This document shows positions 16,107 through 23,903 of a stretch of 47,725 nt of DNA, piece by piece (the first letter of the stretch is position 1; every line of letters starts with the position of its first letter). The position numbers were made by a program, and so were the translations under genes. Origin of the DNA: an uncultured Acidobacteriota bacterium (lineage in GTDB: Bacteria > Acidobacteriota > Thermoanaerobaculia > Multivoradales > SZUA-115); the NCBI GenBank assembly GCA_937867335.1, contig CALMKX010000337.1, positions 1 to 47,725 on the forward strand, written 5' to 3'. The notes under the pieces were generated by a model, which worked only from the letters and a program-made list of their open reading frames with translations, was not told the DNA's origin and searched no databases.

Positions 16107-16789
16107 GCACCGATTCGGAGTCCACTCGCCTGCCGCTTTTCCCCTTGCCGAACGTGGTGCATTTTCCGGCCACCCACCTCAAGCTGCACGTTTTCGAGCC
16201 CCGCTACCGCCGCCTGGTGCACGACCTGATGGAGCTCACTCCCGAGTCGCGTTTCATCGGCATGGTGCTGCTCAAACCCGGCACCTACCGCAGCGGGCCT
16301 CCCGAGGTGTTTCCGGGCGGCACCGCGGGGCTTCTGGTGGACATCGAGAGCTTGCCGGACGGCCGCTCGAACATCCTGCTCCATGGCGACTTCCGCTTCG
16401 AGATCGAACGCGAGATGGAGAGCAGCCCGTATCGCACGGCCCTCGTGCGACCGGTTCAGGAGCCACTGATCAACGAGCACGACGCCGGCATTCTCTCGGT
16501 TCGGCATGAGTTGATCGAGGTGGTGGAGACGCTGGCGGGTGAACTCGGCGAGCGCTTCCCGATCCGCCCGCAGGTGCTGCTCGACGAGCCGGAATCGATG
16601 GAGTTCGAGCAGCTGGTGAACTCGATCGCAGCCGAGATCGATCTCCCGATCCTGACCAAGATGAGCCTCTTGACCGAGACCCTGCCGGAGCGTGCTCTTT
16701 CCCTGCTCCAGGTGCTGCGGAACCGCTGCGATCTGCTCGAGATGCTCAAGCCCTTCCGCCACCTGGCGAGCGATGCCGAGCTCAACTGA
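16103..16789 (+). CDS. LON peptidase substrate-binding domain protein (LonSSB)
   Basis: The 228-residue product is the N-terminal substrate-binding domain of Lon without the ATPase and protease parts. Characteristic segments are LPLFPLPNVVHFPATHLKLHVFEPRYR at the start, FIGMVLLKPG, and a loop ending in VDIESLPDGRSNILLHGDFRFEI. The C-terminal half is helical, as in stand-alone members. Family knowledge: such proteins are widespread and their function is unclear; they may bind proteins or nucleic acids. The ATG overlaps the folK stop (ATGA), so the two are translationally coupled. The HD phosphohydrolase follows after 50 bases and seems to have its own -10. Confidence 0.85.
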   Translation: MSTDSESTRLPLFPLPNVVHFPATHLKLHVFEPRYRRLVHDLMELTPESRFIGMVLLKPGTYRSGPPEVFPGGTAGLLVDIESLPDGRSNILLHGDFRFEIEREMESSPYRTALVRPVQEPLINEHDAGILSVRHELIEVVETLAGELGERFPIRPQVLLDEPESMEFEQLVNSIAAEIDLPILTKMSLLTETLPERALSLLQVLRNRCDLLEMLKPFRHLASDAELN

Positions 16790-16820
16790 CGGCCTTCAGG
16801 GCGGGGCTCGAGAGACGCTG

Positions 16821-16829
16821 TGCGAGAAT
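16821..16829 (+). promoter_or_regulatory. Possible extended -10 of the HD-domain gene
   Basis: TGCGAGAAT has the TGn spacing of an extended -10, though its first -10 base is G. It ends ten bases before the ATG at 16840. Confidence 0.35.
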
Positions 16830-16839
16830 CGCCGCAAGC

Positions 16840-18036
16840 ATGGCCACTCTCTCGCTCCGTGACCCCGTACACGGCTTCATTCGTGCGGATGGGCTCGAAT
16901 CGGCGCTGATCTCGGCCCGACCCTTCCAGCGGCTGCGTTTCATCCACCAGCTCGGCCTCTCGCACCTGGTGTTCCCGGGAGCCGAGCACAGCCGGTTCAG
17001 CCATGCCCTCGGAGCCATGGAGCTCGCCGGCAGGGTCTACGACTCTTTGGCCGCCAAGAGCGAGGGCTTGCTGCCGTCGAGCGCGCGAGCCCTCGAGCGA
17101 CGGGCCATCCGTGCCGCCGCCCTGCTCCACGACATCGGCCACGCGCCCTACAGCCATTCGGCCGAAGGTTTCTTCGCCGACGGTATCGACCACGAGGAGA
17201 TGACCCGCCGCCTGCTCACCCTGCCCGAGGTGGAGCAGGCCTTCGCACGCCACGGCGAGGGCCTCGCGCCCGACGACATCGTGCGCCTGTTGCGCCGGGG
17301 CGGCTCGGCTCGAGAACAGCTGCTCTCGCAGATCATTTCGGGCGAGCTCGACGTCGACAAGATGGATTACCTGCTGCGCGACAGCCTCTACTGCGGAGTG
17401 CGCTACGGCAATTACGACCTCGACCGCCTGCTCGACACCATGGTGCCGCTGCGGGATCCGGACAACGGCTCCTGGGGAATCGGCGTCGAGGAGGGCGGCG
17501 TCCACGCCCTCGAAGCCCTGGTGATGGCCCGCTACTACATGTTCACCCAGGTCTACTTCAACGTCACCAGCAAGGCTCTCGAGCTGCACCTCGGCGAGTG
17601 GATGCGGGAGCAAGGGCGCCGCTGGCCGGCCGAGCCGCCGGCCTTCCTGGCCGAAGACGACGTGACCACCCTCGCCGAGCTGCGACGCTCCCCGAGCCTC
17701 CATGCCCGGGCCCTGGTGGATCGCGAACATTTCGACCTCGCCTACCAGACACGCGAGCACCTCACCGTGGCCGAGGGCCATGCCTTCGAGGCGCTGGTGC
17801 GCGAGCTCTCGACCCGCTTCGACTCGGGCCGGCTCCTGGTGTCGCGCTCTTCGAAAGACCCGCACCGCTTCTCCGAAAGCCGCGTGCTGGTGCGCCGCCA
17901 CGACGGCTCCCTCGAGCCGATGGCCGAAGCGAGCCATTTCATCGCCCACTTGAAGCGCATCGAGCAGTTCCGCGTCTACACTTTGCCTTCCCTCACGCAA
18001 GAGGTGGCCGAGGCGATCCAGAACGGCCTGGGCTGA
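16840..18036 (+). CDS. HD-superfamily phosphohydrolase (SAMHD1/dGTPase-like)
   Basis: The 398-residue product resembles bacterial SAMHD1-like dNTP triphosphohydrolases. Visible are the opening LRDPVHGFIRADGLESALI, the FQRLRFIHQLGLSHLVFPGAEHSRFSHALG block with the first metal-binding His55, HD at residues 97-98 in LLHDIGHAPYSHSAE, and GELDVDKMDYLLRDSLYCGV containing the last metal Asp. That arrangement (H...HD...D) is the complete HD metal site. Family knowledge: these enzymes hydrolyse dNTPs to nucleosides and triphosphate, though individual substrate preference cannot be read from sequence. SAMHD1-like enzymes can also limit phage replication by depleting dNTPs; nothing here shows that role. 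Confidence 0.85.
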   Translation: MATLSLRDPVHGFIRADGLESALISARPFQRLRFIHQLGLSHLVFPGAEHSRFSHALGAMELAGRVYDSLAAKSEGLLPSSARALERRAIRAAALLHDIGHAPYSHSAEGFFADGIDHEEMTRRLLTLPEVEQAFARHGEGLAPDDIVRLLRRGGSAREQLLSQIISGELDVDKMDYLLRDSLYCGVRYGNYDLDRLLDTMVPLRDPDNGSWGIGVEEGGVHALEALVMARYYMFTQVYFNVTSKALELHLGEWMREQGRRWPAEPPAFLAEDDVTTLAELRRSPSLHARALVDREHFDLAYQTREHLTVAEGHAFEALVRELSTRFDSGRLLVSRSSKDPHRFSESRVLVRRHDGSLEPMAEASHFIAHLKRIEQFRVYTLPSLTQEVAEAIQNGLG

Positions 18037-18101
18037 GGGCAGAACGGCCCGCAGAGCCTCCCCCTTCTGGGTGAGGGGGCGCAAGAGACGGGCAGGTACG
18101 G

Positions 18102-18629
18102 CTAGTTCTCGGCGTCGATCACCACGGCTTCCACCCAGCCGTGGCTGAGCTCGAAACCGATGCGCAGGTCGCCCCAGGGCCGGGTGTAGAGGTAGTAGGC
18201 CAGGCCGCCCGGTGGCCCGCTGGGGGCGGGCGGCTCGTAGCGGAAGTCTTTGCCGTAGCGCTCCGGCACCTGGGCGTGCTTCACCCCGGCCGCCTGAGGA
18301 TCGACATCCAGAATCACCAGGCCGCCCTTGCGGGTGGCGCCGCGGAGGGCTTCTCTCAGCTCGACCCGCTTCAGGAACCCATGCGGAGCGGCAGAGACGT
18401 AGAGGGCGTAGAACGGGTTGGTGGCCCCGGAGTTCACCCCCAGCCGGACGCCGGTGAGCTGCTCGACCTTCTCGCGAGTCAGCGGCCGGGCCTCGATCAG
18501 CCGATCGGTCAGGGTGAAGAGGTCCTTCATCTCGCCTCCGGCCGAGCCAGCTGAACAAGCTCCCACGAGGCCCAGGACGACTCCGGAACCGAGGAGCGCC
18601 AGCCCCTCGAGGATTCGCTGCCCGCTCAT
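18102..18629 (-). CDS. Small predicted lipoprotein of unknown function
   Basis: The 175-residue protein starts MSGQRILEGLALLGSGVVLGLVGAC, a hydrophobic segment ending in a plausible lipobox (LVGAC, Cys25). The mature part contains an acidic stretch, GVNSGATNPFYALYVS, and a C-terminal GGLAYYLYTRPWGDLRIGFELSHGWVEAVVIDAEN-type beta-rich end. I do not recognise the family. It begins 31 bases after the stop of the upstream penicillin-acylase-like gene on the same strand, so it is probably the second gene of that transcript. A weak hairpin (about 18060-18079) without a T-tract lies between it and the convergent HD gene. Confidence 0.65.
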   Translation of the reverse strand: MSGQRILEGLALLGSGVVLGLVGACSAGSAGGEMKDLFTLTDRLIEARPLTREKVEQLTGVRLGVNSGATNPFYALYVSAAPHGFLKRVELREALRGATRKGGLVILDVDPQAAGVKHAQVPERYGKDFRYEPPAPSGPPGGLAYYLYTRPWGDLRIGFELSHGWVEAVVIDAEN

Positions 18630-18660
18630 CGGTTCGAGGTTGCCTCGGCCCGAGCCGCTC

Positions 18661-21006
18661 TCAGGGCTTGAGCGTCAGCGTCGACACCGTGGTCTTGGTG
18701 ATCGCCGCCTCGGAGAAGGCCTGCTGCCGGCTCTCTCCGGCGAGGAAGCTCTGTATCTGATCGTCGTAGTGCGGGTCGAACGGCTGCCCGGCTTGCCCGC
18801 CCAGCACCATCACCCGCGAGCGGTCCGGATCCGCGAGATCCGAGATCAGGCGCATCGAGGGCCCGAAGCTCACCGTCTGCGAGGGGCCGGTCCAGAAGCC
18901 GGTGAAGGCCGCCACGGTGGACGAGGAGCCGGCAACCGGCATCGGCCCGCGCGACAGCAGCCGGCCGAGCACGGGGATCGCGGCGAGCGGGTGGCGAAGG
19001 TCCAGCGCGTGAAGGCTGCCGTAGACCCAGTTGGCCACATCCTGCCCCCAGAGCTCCTGGCCTTTGTGGAGGGCACGCTCGAGGGCCTTGGTCACCGTTT
19101 GCTCGCGGCTCTCGGTAGCCGGCGTCGAGACATCGTCGAACCAGCTGGCGGACATCTCGCCGCGAAGCACGCGACGCAGGCGGTCCGCAGTGCCGAACGG
19201 CCGGGCCGAAACCTGTTTCGCCTCGTCGTCGAAGATCGCCGCGTTGAGCTCCTTCTCCGCCAGCAGGAAGAGCGCCGAGGGGCCCTGCATCGCCATCTCG
19301 CCGTCCCAGCTCTTGAGGATCTGGTAGGCCTTGGCGGCGTCTCCGGAGTAGTTGCCGGCCAGGTGCTCCACGACATCGCGGGTGTAGAGCGAGTGGGTGT
19401 CGCTCTGGAGCTTGGACAGGGAAGCGGCGTCCCATTTGCCGGCGTTCGCGAGCAGCATCTCGCGGATGCGCTGAGCTCGGGCCTCGAGGTCGAAGAAGGC
19501 CGAGAAAGGCCGGCCGTAGCCCGCCGGCACGATGTTGTTGTTGGCCGTCACCAGGAGATCCTCGGCCGGCCGCAGCACCGTAGGGTTGTCCTCTCGCGGC
19601 CGCAGACCCTTCCAGCCGTAGGCCGGGTTGGCGGCCGGCATGGGCAGCCAGCCGTCGCCCTCCTTGCGCTCGGGCACCTGGCCCATCACGGTGAACAGCA
19701 GCCCGCCCTGGCGATCCGCGACCACCAGGTTCTGGGCCGGTGCCACGAAGCCTTCGAGCTGGGCGGGCACCTCGTCCACCGTCTTCGCCCGCGCCAGGTG
19801 AAGAGTGGGCGAGAGCACATCGCCCGGCTGGTAGATCGTCCAGGCGAGGCTCCGCGGCGGCAGCCCCAGCTCCGGGACCGCTGAAAGCAGGGGCCCGCGG
19901 TCGGTGCGCTTGAGCTCGATCTCCTCATGCCGGCCGCCGCGGACGGAGACGGTGGCTTTCTCCACCTGGATCGGCAGCCAGCCGTCGCCCCGCCGCACCT
20001 GGGTGCCGGTGGGATCCAGCTCCTCGTAGAACAGGTCGTAGTCGTCCAGCATGGTGTTGGTGAGGGCCCAGGCGAGATTCGGCGTCTGGCCGATGACCAC
20101 GCCGGGCAGCCCGGGGAGGGTCATACCCTGGATCTCGAAGTCTCCCGCTCGCATCTGCACCTGGTACCAGATCGACGGCACGTTGAGCGGCAGGTGCGGA
20201 TCGTTCGCCACGATCGGCGCTCCGGTGCCGGAGCGCGAAGCCCCGACCGCCCAGTTGTTGCTGCCGAAGCCCATCGGAGAGCCGGAGAGGTCCAGGCTGG
20301 CAAGGGCTTCCCCGACCTCGCCGGAGAGCGCCGCCCTCTTCAAAATCGGAAGATCCGGCGGCACGAAGAGGGAGGGCGCCCCGAAGAGGTCGCGGGCCCT
20401 CTCGACGCCCAGCTTTTGGCTCTGCAAGTAGCGCACGTCGTCCTGGAACGTCGCGGGGAAAGACAGATTCTTGGCCATCAAGACGGCGAAGCAGAAGCTG
20501 TCCGTGGGCGTCCAGGGTTCCGGGTCCACTCCCAGCAAGCGCAGCTCGGGCGGCAGGTCCTGGCGTCGCTCGGCGAGCCAGGCGTTCACTCCGCGGGCGT
20601 AGCCCTCGAGCCAGATCCGGCTTTCCGGCCCGGCCTTGGCCACCATCCGCTCGGCCGCCTCACGCAGGCGCAGCTCGCGGCGGTTGCGGTCGATCGACAA
20701 CGCCACCTCGCCGAGCGCTTCGGCGAGCCGCCCCGAGCATTCGCGGCGACCCAGTTCGAGTTGGGTCATGCGGTCATTGGCCTGGAGGTAACCCAGAGCG
20801 GCAGCCAGGTCGGCTTCGCTCTTGGCCAGAACGTGTGGCACGGCCCAGCGGTCCCAGCGCACTTGCACCTCGGCGCCGAGGCCATCGAGACGAGCCTCGC
20901 CGTCGCGCCGGGCCTGGCCGCTGCCACGGAGGCGGAAAGCGTAGACCCCGGCTGCGATCAGGGCCAAGACGAGCACGAGGGCGAGCACACGGAGTATCTT
21001 TTTCAT
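18661..21006 (-). CDS. Penicillin acylase family protein (peptidase S45, Ntn hydrolase)
   Basis: Family members are N-terminal-nucleophile amidases, made as precursors that self-cleave into alpha and beta subunits. The 781-residue product starts with a membrane anchor or signal (MKKILRVLALVLVLALIAAG). An alpha-subunit-like part contains VRWDRWAVPHVLAKSEADLAAALGY and NDRMTQLELGRREC. The cleavage site and nucleophile are Ser249 in MGFGSNNWAVG, the diagnostic motif. Downstream are NDPHLPLNVPSIWY and GLPGVVIGQTPNLAWALTNTMLDDYDLF, also conserved. Substrate is not readable; homologues act on penicillins, acyl-homoserine lactones (quorum quenching) or other amides. A TTG at 21018 is an alternative start, but a -10-like TATTCT there makes the ATG at 21006 more likely. 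Confidence 0.9.
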   Translation of the reverse strand: MKKILRVLALVLVLALIAAGVYAFRLRGSGQARRDGEARLDGLGAEVQVRWDRWAVPHVLAKSEADLAAALGYLQANDRMTQLELGRRECSGRLAEALGEVALSIDRNRRELRLREAAERMVAKAGPESRIWLEGYARGVNAWLAERRQDLPPELRLLGVDPEPWTPTDSFCFAVLMAKNLSFPATFQDDVRYLQSQKLGVERARDLFGAPSLFVPPDLPILKRAALSGEVGEALASLDLSGSPMGFGSNNWAVGASRSGTGAPIVANDPHLPLNVPSIWYQVQMRAGDFEIQGMTLPGLPGVVIGQTPNLAWALTNTMLDDYDLFYEELDPTGTQVRRGDGWLPIQVEKATVSVRGGRHEEIELKRTDRGPLLSAVPELGLPPRSLAWTIYQPGDVLSPTLHLARAKTVDEVPAQLEGFVAPAQNLVVADRQGGLLFTVMGQVPERKEGDGWLPMPAANPAYGWKGLRPREDNPTVLRPAEDLLVTANNNIVPAGYGRPFSAFFDLEARAQRIREMLLANAGKWDAASLSKLQSDTHSLYTRDVVEHLAGNYSGDAAKAYQILKSWDGEMAMQGPSALFLLAEKELNAAIFDDEAKQVSARPFGTADRLRRVLRGEMSASWFDDVSTPATESREQTVTKALERALHKGQELWGQDVANWVYGSLHALDLRHPLAAIPVLGRLLSRGPMPVAGSSSTVAAFTGFWTGPSQTVSFGPSMRLISDLADPDRSRVMVLGGQAGQPFDPHYDDQIQSFLAGESRQQAFSEAAITKTTVSTLTLKP

Positions 21007-21017
21007 AGCTCGATCCA

Positions 21018-21023
21018 AGAATA
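21018..21023 (-). promoter_or_regulatory. Possible -10 of the penicillin-acylase-like gene
   Basis: TATTCT on the minus strand ends 11 bases before the ATG at 21006, another candidate for a very short leader. Confidence 0.35.
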
Positions 21024-21147
21024 GGTCGGTCCGGGGGGAAGCTATCCTGTCTATCCCCGAGCGGCAAGACTGGGCCCGAGGTCATGCCTTGAGTGCACTC
21101 CGACCGCCGAAAGGGGGCGGCGTTCGTGCGGCTTCGCCCAGTTGGGG

Positions 21148-21153
21148 TACGCT
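21148..21153 (+). promoter_or_regulatory. Possible -10 of apaH
   Basis: TACGCT ends ten bases before the apaH ATG, with no ribosome binding site between. -35 not evident. Confidence 0.33.
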
Positions 21154-21163
21154 CCGCCCTCGC

Positions 21164-21979
21164 ATGGCTACTTACGTCGTCGGCGATATCCACGGCTGCT
21201 TCGAGACTCTCCAGGCGCTGCTCGCCGAGATCGCCTTCGCCCCCGAGCACGACCGTCTCTGGCTGGTGGGGGACCTGGTGAACCGCGGCCCGGCTTCGGC
21301 TGAGGTGCTGCGCTGGGCGAGCCGCCTGCCCCCGGGCAACGTCGCCGTGCTGGGCAACCACGACGCCAATCTGCTGGCGATCGCCTGTGGCGCAGCCCAG
21401 CCGAGGCCACAGGACAACTCCGCTGCCGTCCTTGCCGTTCCGGATGCCGAGGAGCTGCTCCTCTGGCTCGGCAGCCGGCCGCTTTTCCACCGCGAGGGAT
21501 CCCTCGCCGTGGTGCACGCCGGCTTGCTCCCGGCCTGGAACCTGGACCAGGCCGAGAAGCTCGCCCGCGACGCCGAGGCCGAGCTCGGCTCCCCGGCTCG
21601 CCTGGAGCTCCTCGGCCAGCTCAAGCGGGGGCCCTGGCCGAGCTGGAACGAGGAGCTGCCCTGGGCCGACAAAGTACGGCTCGCCCTGGGGGCTTTCCTT
21701 CACCTGCGCACGCTCGATCGCGGCAACCATCCCGTGGCCTATGCCGGGCCTCCGGACTCCGCTCCGGAGGGCTGCCGGCCCTGGTTCGCCCTGCCTCATC
21801 GCCGGCCGCAGGACGCCCTGGTGTTCTTCGGCCATTGGGCCGCCCTCGGCCTCTACCACAGCCCGGGAGCCATCGGCCTCGACTCGGGCTGTGCCTGGGG
21901 CGGCCCGCTCTCGGCCCTGCGCCTGGAAGATCGCCGCCTCTTCCAGGCCCGCCACCGGGACGGGCTGAACCCGCGATGA
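21164..21979 (+). CDS. apaH: Bis(5'-nucleosyl)-tetraphosphatase, symmetrical (ApaH)
   Basis: ApaH hydrolyses diadenosine tetraphosphate to two ADP, limiting alarmone levels and removing Np4-type RNA caps. The 271-residue product shows the calcineurin-type metallophosphatase motifs: VGDIHGCFETLQALL, WLVGDLVNRGPAS, AVLGNHDANLLA, VVHAGLLPAWN and FFGHWAALGL followed by GLDSGCAWGG. The conserved LDSGC.WGG end and the internal KRGPWPSWNE region fit ApaH rather than a generic phosphatase. The frame is open to 21089 upstream, but homology begins at the ATG at 21164. The stop overlaps the ATG of the next gene (ATGA), so translation of the two is coupled. Confidence 0.92.
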   Translation: MATYVVGDIHGCFETLQALLAEIAFAPEHDRLWLVGDLVNRGPASAEVLRWASRLPPGNVAVLGNHDANLLAIACGAAQPRPQDNSAAVLAVPDAEELLLWLGSRPLFHREGSLAVVHAGLLPAWNLDQAEKLARDAEAELGSPARLELLGQLKRGPWPSWNEELPWADKVRLALGAFLHLRTLDRGNHPVAYAGPPDSAPEGCRPWFALPHRRPQDALVFFGHWAALGLYHSPGAIGLDSGCAWGGPLSALRLEDRRLFQARHRDGLNPR

Positions 21980-23091
21980 ACCTTCCCCAGGATCGCCTGC
22001 CCCGCACCTGGCAATGTCTCGAGGACGGGCGCCGTGAAGGCTTGCATCTCGGGGCTCAGCTCTCGGTGTGGCTGCGCGAGGAGGAAGCGGCGGACTTCGC
22101 CCTGGGCGAGAACCGCCCGGGAGAGGCCCTCACCCCCGAACACCTGATGCTCTGGCTCTCCACCTCGAAGCCGGTGACCGCCGTGCTCCTGGGGCAGCTC
22201 TGGCAAGAAGGCAGGCTGGAGCTCGACGAGCCCATCGCCCGCTACATCCCCGAGTTCGCCGCCGGCGGCAAGGAGGCCATCACCCTGCGCCACGCCCTCA
22301 CCCACACCGGCGGCTTCCGCATGCTCGAGGTGGGCTGGCCCGAGACCGGCTGGGAGGAGACGGTGGCACGCATCTGCGCCACTCGGCGCGAGCCCCGCTG
22401 GGTTCCGGGGCAGAAAGCGGGCTACCACCAGAGCTCCAGCTGGTTCGTGCTCGGCGAGGTGGCGCGGCGCCTGGACGGCCGGCCCTTCGAGCGGCTGGTG
22501 CGGGAGCGGATCTTCGAGCCGCTCGGCATGGAGGACTGCTGGATCGGCCTGCCCGCCGAGCGCTACCGCGCCTACGCCGATCGGATTGCCGCCACCTGGG
22601 ACACCACCAGCTCCCCGCCCTCTCGCTTCGGCTGGGACAGCGAGCTCCACACCGTGCGCCCCTCGCCGGCCGGAGGGGGGCGCGGCCCCATGCGCCAGCT
22701 GGCTCGCTTCTACCGCATGCTCGCCGGCGGCGGCCGCCTGGGCGAGACGAGGCTGCTCTCGCCCCAAACCGTCGAAGCGCTCACCGCCCGCCACCGAGTG
22801 GGCCTCTTCGACCACACCTTCCGCCACGTGATGGACTGGGGCCTGGGCTTCATTCCGGACTCGAAGCAGTACGGCGAGGCCGTGCCCTATGCCTACGGCG
22901 GCCACTGCTCGGCCCGCACGGTGGGCCACAGCGGCTATCGCTCCTCCACCGCCTTCATGGATCGCGAGCACGGCCTGGTGGTGGCCCTCGCCTTCAACGG
23001 CCTGCCCGACGACGCCACCCACGCCCGGCGCATCCGTCAGGTGCTCGAAGCCCTCTACCAAGACCTCGGCCTGGTAGCGACGGAGGCTTGA
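21976..23091 (+). CDS. Serine hydrolase of the beta-lactamase (class C)/PBP-like family
   Basis: The 371-residue product has the SxxK motif (Ser62-Thr-Ser-Lys65 in LSTSKPVTAV), a Tyr motif at 150-152 (YHQ, where Y-S-N is usual), and GHSGYRSS near the end in place of K-T-G. Flanking segments typical of the family are ITLRHALTHTGGF, VPGQKAGYH, FERLVRERIFEPLGMEDCWIGLP. No signal peptide is visible, so it is probably cytoplasmic and more likely an esterase or amide hydrolase than a drug-inactivating beta-lactamase. It is translationally coupled to apaH. Substrate unknown. Confidence 0.85.
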   Translation: MNLPQDRLPRTWQCLEDGRREGLHLGAQLSVWLREEEAADFALGENRPGEALTPEHLMLWLSTSKPVTAVLLGQLWQEGRLELDEPIARYIPEFAAGGKEAITLRHALTHTGGFRMLEVGWPETGWEETVARICATRREPRWVPGQKAGYHQSSSWFVLGEVARRLDGRPFERLVRERIFEPLGMEDCWIGLPAERYRAYADRIAATWDTTSSPPSRFGWDSELHTVRPSPAGGGRGPMRQLARFYRMLAGGGRLGETRLLSPQTVEALTARHRVGLFDHTFRHVMDWGLGFIPDSKQYGEAVPYAYGGHCSARTVGHSGYRSSTAFMDREHGLVVALAFNGLPDDATHARRIRQVLEALYQDLGLVATEA

Positions 23092-23134
23092 GGGCTTGTC
23101 ACAGCCAAGCCTCAGTGGCATGCTGGTCGACACT

Positions 23135-23407
23135 ATGAGTGAGCAAGCTCTCTTGGACCGCCTGGGCCGAGTCCTGATCCCGAAGCCTCTACGCCAGAGC
23201 CTGGGCCTCCAAGAAGGAACGCTCCTGGAGATCGAGGAGGAAGGCGGCGCTCTGAGACTCCGCGCCGTGCAGCCCGAACCGGAGCTGGTGAGAGAGGGTA
23301 GGGTTCTGGTCTACCACGGCACGGCTCTTTCCGATCTCGAGGCGGCCGTGGAAGCCCAGCGCGCCGAACGCGGCCAGCAGCTCGCTTTCGGCCGCTCCTC
23401 CACTTGA
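23135..23407 (+). CDS. AbrB/MazE-type antitoxin (VapB-like)
   Basis: The ~90-residue protein has a SpoVT/AbrB DNA-binding fold near its start: LLDRLGRVLIPKPLRQSLGLQEGTLLEIEEEGGALRLR. The C-terminal half is where antitoxins of this type wrap their toxin. In-frame starts are the ATG at 23135, an ATG at 23120 and a TTG at 23096; I prefer 23135, which puts the AbrB core close to the N-terminus, but 23120 is possible. The stop overlaps the TTG start of the PIN-domain gene by four bases, the usual antitoxin-toxin order and coupling. Family knowledge: the antitoxin represses its own operon and blocks the toxin. Confidence 0.85.
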   Translation: MSEQALLDRLGRVLIPKPLRQSLGLQEGTLLEIEEEGGALRLRAVQPEPELVREGRVLVYHGTALSDLEAAVEAQRAERGQQLAFGRSST

Positions 23408-23838
23408 AAGCCCTGTTCGATACCTCGGTGCTGGTGGCCGCGCTGGTCGGCCAGCACCCCCGTCACGAAGCAGCGGTTCAGTGGTTGAACCGCGCCCTCG
23501 CCGGGGAGTTCGAGCTGCTTCTCTGCTCTCACACTTTGGCAGAACTCTTCGCCACGTTGACGAGCATGCCTTTGAAGCCGCGCCTTTCCGCCAAGACGGC
23601 AGAACAGTTGATCGCCGACCTTCTGGCCAACCCGATCACTCTGGTTCCCCTCGAAGAAGACGATTGCAGAGGCCTACTGGTTCGAGCGGCCCGCCTTCCT
23701 CTCACTGGAGGCGTGGTCTACGACGCCTTGATCGCCCGCGCAGCTGAGAAGGCCGGCGTCGAAGTGCTCCTGACTCTGAACCCTCGCGACTTCCTCCGCG
23801 CTTGGCCGGAGGGTTACGAACGCGTGAGGACCTTCTGA
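23404..23838 (+). CDS. PIN-domain ribonuclease toxin (VapC-like)
   Basis: The 144-residue protein has the PIN acidic set: Asp6 in LFDTSVLVAAL, Glu47 in HTLAELFA, Asp107 in VVYDALIARAAEKAG, and Asp129 in TLNPRDFLR. Family knowledge: VapC toxins are Mg-dependent RNases that often cut tRNA or rRNA and stop translation unless bound by the antitoxin. The start is a TTG overlapping the antitoxin stop (TTGA), which should keep toxin synthesis dependent on antitoxin translation. The pair sits between the serine hydrolase and the convergent PBP1B operon; no integrase or repeats flank it. Confidence 0.9.
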   Translation: MKALFDTSVLVAALVGQHPRHEAAVQWLNRALAGEFELLLCSHTLAELFATLTSMPLKPRLSAKTAEQLIADLLANPITLVPLEEDDCRGLLVRAARLPLTGGVVYDALIARAAEKAGVEVLLTLNPRDFLRAWPEGYERVRTF

Positions 23839-23903
23839 CGAGAGTTTGCAACGGATGCCGTGAGGAAGCGCCGCCGCACCGAACGCCTGAACCCCGGCTC
23901 CTC

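Noticed and set aside
18055-18082. Hairpin between the convergent HD and lipoprotein genes as a terminator
   Set aside because: The stem is about six base pairs with an eight-base loop and no T-tract on either strand.
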